DNA from: Candidatus Pelagibacter sp.
GTDB lineage: Bacteria > Pseudomonadota > Alphaproteobacteria > Pelagibacterales > Pelagibacteraceae
Assembly: GCA_002704185.1 (NCBI GenBank)
Contig: PAFP01000034.1
Location: forward strand, 2,046 to 11,900
Direction of reading: 5' to 3'
Length of the DNA stretch: 9,855 bases
Shown here piece by piece: positions 8,017 to 9,855 of this stretch. Each line of letters begins with the position of its first letter. Position 1 is the first letter of the stretch. Position numbers and translations under genes: made by a program. Under the pieces are notes generated by a model that was not told where the DNA came from, made no database searches, and saw nothing but the letters and a program-made list of their open reading frames with translations.

Positions 8017-8328
8017 TTACCCTTTTAAACTGTTAATATCGTCGACGTGTATTGATCCTTTGTTTCGAAAAAAAACTACGAGAATTGCTAAACCTATGGC
8101 AGCTTCAGCAGCGGCCACCGTCAGAACAAACATTGTAAAAACTTGTCCTGCGATGTCTTGTAAATAAACGGAGAAAGAAACTAAATTGATATTAACAGCG
8201 ATTAGTATCAATTCAATAGACATTAATAATACAATTACATTCTTTCTATTTAAAAAAATACCAACTACACCAATAGTAAATATAACTGAGCTTAACCCAA
8301 GATAATGCCCTAGTCCAATGTCAATCAT
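8017..8328 (-). CDS. nuoK: NADH-quinone oxidoreductase subunit K
   Basis: A small three-helix membrane subunit (103 residues from the preferred ATG) linking the quinone module to the antiporter-like pumps. The strongly conserved central part reads [26 protein letters not shown], and the third helix carries [15 protein letters not shown]. Counting from the ATG, E39 lies in helix 2 and E75 in helix 3; they correspond to E36 and E72 of E. coli NuoK, which are needed for proton translocation. An in-frame TTG directly before the ATG (8331-8329) would add one Met; the ATG at 8328 is preferred because AAAGGAG at 8338-8344 is nine bases upstream of it and because the family begins M-x-I-GL. The gene overlaps nuoJ by 8 bp and is followed by nuoL after one base. 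Confidence 0.96.
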   Translation of the reverse strand: MIDIGLGHYLGLSSVIFTIGVVGIFLNRKNVIVLLMSIELILIAVNINLVSFSVYLQDIAGQVFTMFVLTVAAAEAAIGLAILVVFFRNKGSIHVDDINSLKG

Positions 8329-8941
8329 CAATTTTTACTCCTTTGAAACTCTCTACTTTTTTTATAATAACTGAATCAGATCTTTCTCTAGAAACCTGAT
8401 CAGTAATACTTTGTCTTTTTAAAAAATCTCGTTTTTGAAAAGTTAATAATATAGCACCAATCATAGCTACTAAAAGTATTACTCCAGAAATTTGAAAATA
8501 GTGAATATAATCAGTATAAATTACATTACCTATGCTTTCTGTGTTAGAAATATTTTTACTAAAAGTAAGATCTGAAGTATTTAAAAATTCTGGTTTGTAT
8601 TTCCAAGCACCAACCATAATAAATAATTCTAGTAAAATCACTAATCCTATTAATGAACCAAATGGAAGATAATTCAAAAATCCCGATTTTAGTTCTGAAA
8701 AATTAATATTTATCATCATTACAACAAATAAAAACAATACTGCAACTGCGCCAACGTATACAATTAAAGTTATCATGCCCAAAAATTCTGCACCTAACAT
8801 AATAAACAGGCATGAGATACTTACAAAGTCTAAAATTAAAAAGAAAACAGCGTGTATTGTGTTCTTCGCAGAAATAACCATTATTGAAGAAAAAATTGTA
8901 ATAATTGAAAAAAAATAAAAAACAATTGCGTGTGCTAACAT
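8321..8941 (-). CDS. nuoJ: NADH-quinone oxidoreductase subunit J
   Basis: A 206-residue membrane subunit of complex I with about five hydrophobic helices. The family signature is in the third helix region: [20 protein letters not shown] at about 50-69, followed by [12 protein letters not shown], which contains the pi-bulge helix next to the quinone channel in known structures. A soluble loop at about 112-145 and a charged C-terminal tail of about 35 residues (from QKRDFLKR, 169 onward) follow the last helix; such tails vary in the family. Length is normal for alphaproteobacteria. The ATG at 8941 follows the nuoI stop after a single base (TAAAATG), with no visible Shine-Dalgarno. The 3' end overlaps nuoK by 8 bp and carries that gene's Shine-Dalgarno within the codons for SFKGVK. 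Confidence 0.96.
   Translation of the reverse strand: MLAHAIVFYFFSIITIFSSIMVISAKNTIHAVFFLILDFVSISCLFIMLGAEFLGMITLIVYVGAVAVLFLFVVMMININFSELKSGFLNYLPFGSLIGLVILLELFIMVGAWKYKPEFLNTSDLTFSKNISNTESIGNVIYTDYIHYFQISGVILLVAMIGAILLTFQKRDFLKRQSITDQVSRERSDSVIIKKVESFKGVKIDD
8338..8344 (-). promoter_or_regulatory. Ribosome binding site of nuoK
   Basis: AAAGGAG on the coding strand, inside the 3' end of nuoJ. It lies nine bases before the ATG at 8328 and six before an in-frame TTG at 8331. It is the clearest Shine-Dalgarno sequence I found in the window. It supports a nuoK start at this junction but does not strictly separate the two adjacent candidate codons; ATG is preferred on codon grounds. Confidence 0.75.
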
Positions 8942-8942
8942 T

Positions 8943-9428
8943 TTATCTGTAGGACTTATCTAGTTTTATATTATTAGATATTTCACTTTCCCATTTATCA
9001 CCATTATCAAGAAGTTTATCTTTATTATAGTAAAGCTCTTCTCTTGTCTCAGTAGAAAATTCAAAATTAGGTCCTTGTACAATTGCATCTACTGGACATG
9101 ACTCTTGGCACAATCCGCAATATATACATTTTACCATATCTATATCGTATCTTGTTGCTCTTCTTGATCCGTCTTTTTTTAATTCAGACTCAATAGTAAT
9201 TGCCTGAGCGGGACAAGCCGCTTCGCATAATTTGCAAGCTATACATCTTTCTTCTCCATTTGGATATCTTCTTAATGCATGTTCACCTCTGAATCTTGGA
9301 CTAATGGTGCCTTTTTCAAATGGATAGTTTATAGTAACTTTTGGTTTGAATATAAATTTTATAGCAATAAAGATGCCTTTTATAAATTCACTTAAAAATA
9401 TTGTTTTTAATAGTCTGTTAAATTTCAT
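8943..9428 (-). CDS. nuoI: NADH-quinone oxidoreductase subunit I (2x[4Fe-4S] ferredoxin-like)
   Basis: A 161-residue peripheral subunit that carries iron-sulfur clusters N6a and N6b and passes electrons toward cluster N2 near the quinone site. Two classic 4Fe-4S motifs are intact: C62-x2-C65-x2-C68-x3-C72-P and C101-x2-C104-x2-C107-x3-C111-P. The N-terminal amphipathic/hydrophobic stretch (about 5-30) is the usual membrane-anchoring part, and the conserved YPFEKG...[19 protein letters not shown] run leads into the first motif. Length matches alphaproteobacterial and mitochondrial-type (TYKY) homologues. The ATG at 9428 overlaps the nuoH stop by 4 bp (ATGA) and has no Shine-Dalgarno, so coupling to nuoH is likely. 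nuoJ begins one base after the stop. All eight cysteines are present, so function is expected to be normal. Confidence 0.98.
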   Translation of the reverse strand: MKFNRLLKTIFLSEFIKGIFIAIKFIFKPKVTINYPFEKGTISPRFRGEHALRRYPNGEERCIACKLCEAACPAQAITIESELKKDGSRRATRYDIDMVKCIYCGLCQESCPVDAIVQGPNFEFSTETREELYYNKDKLLDNGDKWESEISNNIKLDKSYR

Positions 9429-9855
9429 GCCGGTAATAATTCAAAATATAATAAAAAACTTGCTGTCAAAATAACCCATATTAAAGATATTGGTAGAAAA
9501 ACTTTCCAACCTAATCTCATTAGCTGATCATATCTATATCTTGGTACTATTGCTTTAATAATAGCAAATAAGAAAAATAAGAATAGAATTTTAATTATTA
9601 ACCAAATCGGTTCAGGAATAAGATTGAATGGTGAAATATCTAATGGGGACAGCCACCCGCCTAAAAATAATATTGAGCCCATTGCGCACATTAAAAGTAT
9701 ATTTGCATACTCACCAAGCCAAAAAAGTGCGTACATCATTCCAGAGTATTCAGTTTGATAACCGGCAACTAATTCAGCTTCTGCCTCAGGTAAATCAAAA
9801 GGTGGTCTGTTAGTTTCTGCAAGAGAAGAAATAAAAAATATAACAAACATTGGAA
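9425..9855 (-). CDS. nuoH: NADH-quinone oxidoreductase subunit H, C-terminal part, cut by the window edge
   Basis: This is the last 143 full codons of NuoH, the heel subunit whose cavity forms part of the quinone-binding chamber of complex I. The 5' part lies beyond the right edge, so the Met at 9850-9848 is internal, not a start: the reading frame stays open to the edge with a Pro codon before it. The diagnostic cytoplasmic loop [20 protein letters not shown] is present near the beginning of the fragment and is followed by the equally conserved YQTEYSG. Further hydrophobic helices follow, with [20 protein letters not shown] near the end, the expected C-terminal pattern of the family. The stop overlaps the nuoI start by 4 bp. 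Identification is certain; the missing N-terminal half of the roughly 330-350-residue protein cannot be assessed. Confidence 0.97.
   Translation of the reverse strand, partial: PMFVIFFISSLAETNRPPFDLPEAEAELVAGYQTEYSGMMYALFWLGEYANILLMCAMGSILFLGGWLSPLDISPFNLIPEPIWLIIKILFLFFLFAIIKAIVPRYRYDQLMRLGWKVFLPISLIWVILTASFLLYFELLPA

Noticed and set aside
9628..9813. Plus-strand 61-codon open frame opposite nuoH
   Set aside because: It covers the complement of the highly conserved [13 protein letters not shown] loop of NuoH and has no family signature.
9848..9850. ATG at the beginning of the nuoH fragment as a gene start
   Set aside because: The frame stays open to the edge, and the conserved NuoH sequence begins in mid-protein here, so this Met is internal.

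Overview
The window is a very AT-rich, tightly packed stretch of bacterial chromosome with every gene on the minus strand, so transcription runs from high to low coordinates. The protein sequences look alphaproteobacterial. The low GC content, Lys/Ile/Asn-rich proteins, near absence of intergenic DNA and short proteins suggest a streamlined marine lineage such as SAR11 (Pelagibacterales) or a similarly AT-rich alphaproteobacterium. This placement is inferred from style and gene order; no tree was computed.

Region 1 (9855 down to 3190) is the distal half of the respiratory complex I operon in canonical order: nuoH (C-terminal part only, running off the right edge), nuoI, nuoJ, nuoK, nuoL, nuoM and nuoN. 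These encode the membrane arm: the quinone-site/heel subunit H, the two-cluster ferredoxin-like subunit I, the small membrane subunits J and K, and the three antiporter-like proton-pumping subunits L, M and N. The key charged residues of the pumps can be found in each. The nuoA-G genes are expected to the right of the window.

Region 2 (3184 down to 1) continues on the same strand with four housekeeping genes: birA (an unusually short biotin ligase), coaX (type III pantothenate kinase), rnj (ribonuclease J) and the first 88 codons of glpX (class II fructose-1,6-bisphosphatase, running off the left edge). A biotin ligase and RNase J gene downstream of nuoN is a familiar alphaproteobacterial arrangement. 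The glpX gene after rnj is less expected.

The 11 genes form one continuous directon. No gap between neighbours exceeds 5 bp, and most junctions are 4-11 bp overlaps or 1-bp gaps. There is no room for a dedicated terminator or an intergenic promoter inside the window, so read-through from the nuo operon and translational coupling are the likely modes of expression. I see no RNA gene, CRISPR array, insertion sequence, phage gene, riboswitch or defence system. There is no convincing previously undescribed system here. The points worth a second look are the C-terminally truncated, catalytically divergent BirA, the coupling of complex I genes to cofactor and RNA-decay genes, repeated TAAAATG junctions, and a few local sequence oddities.
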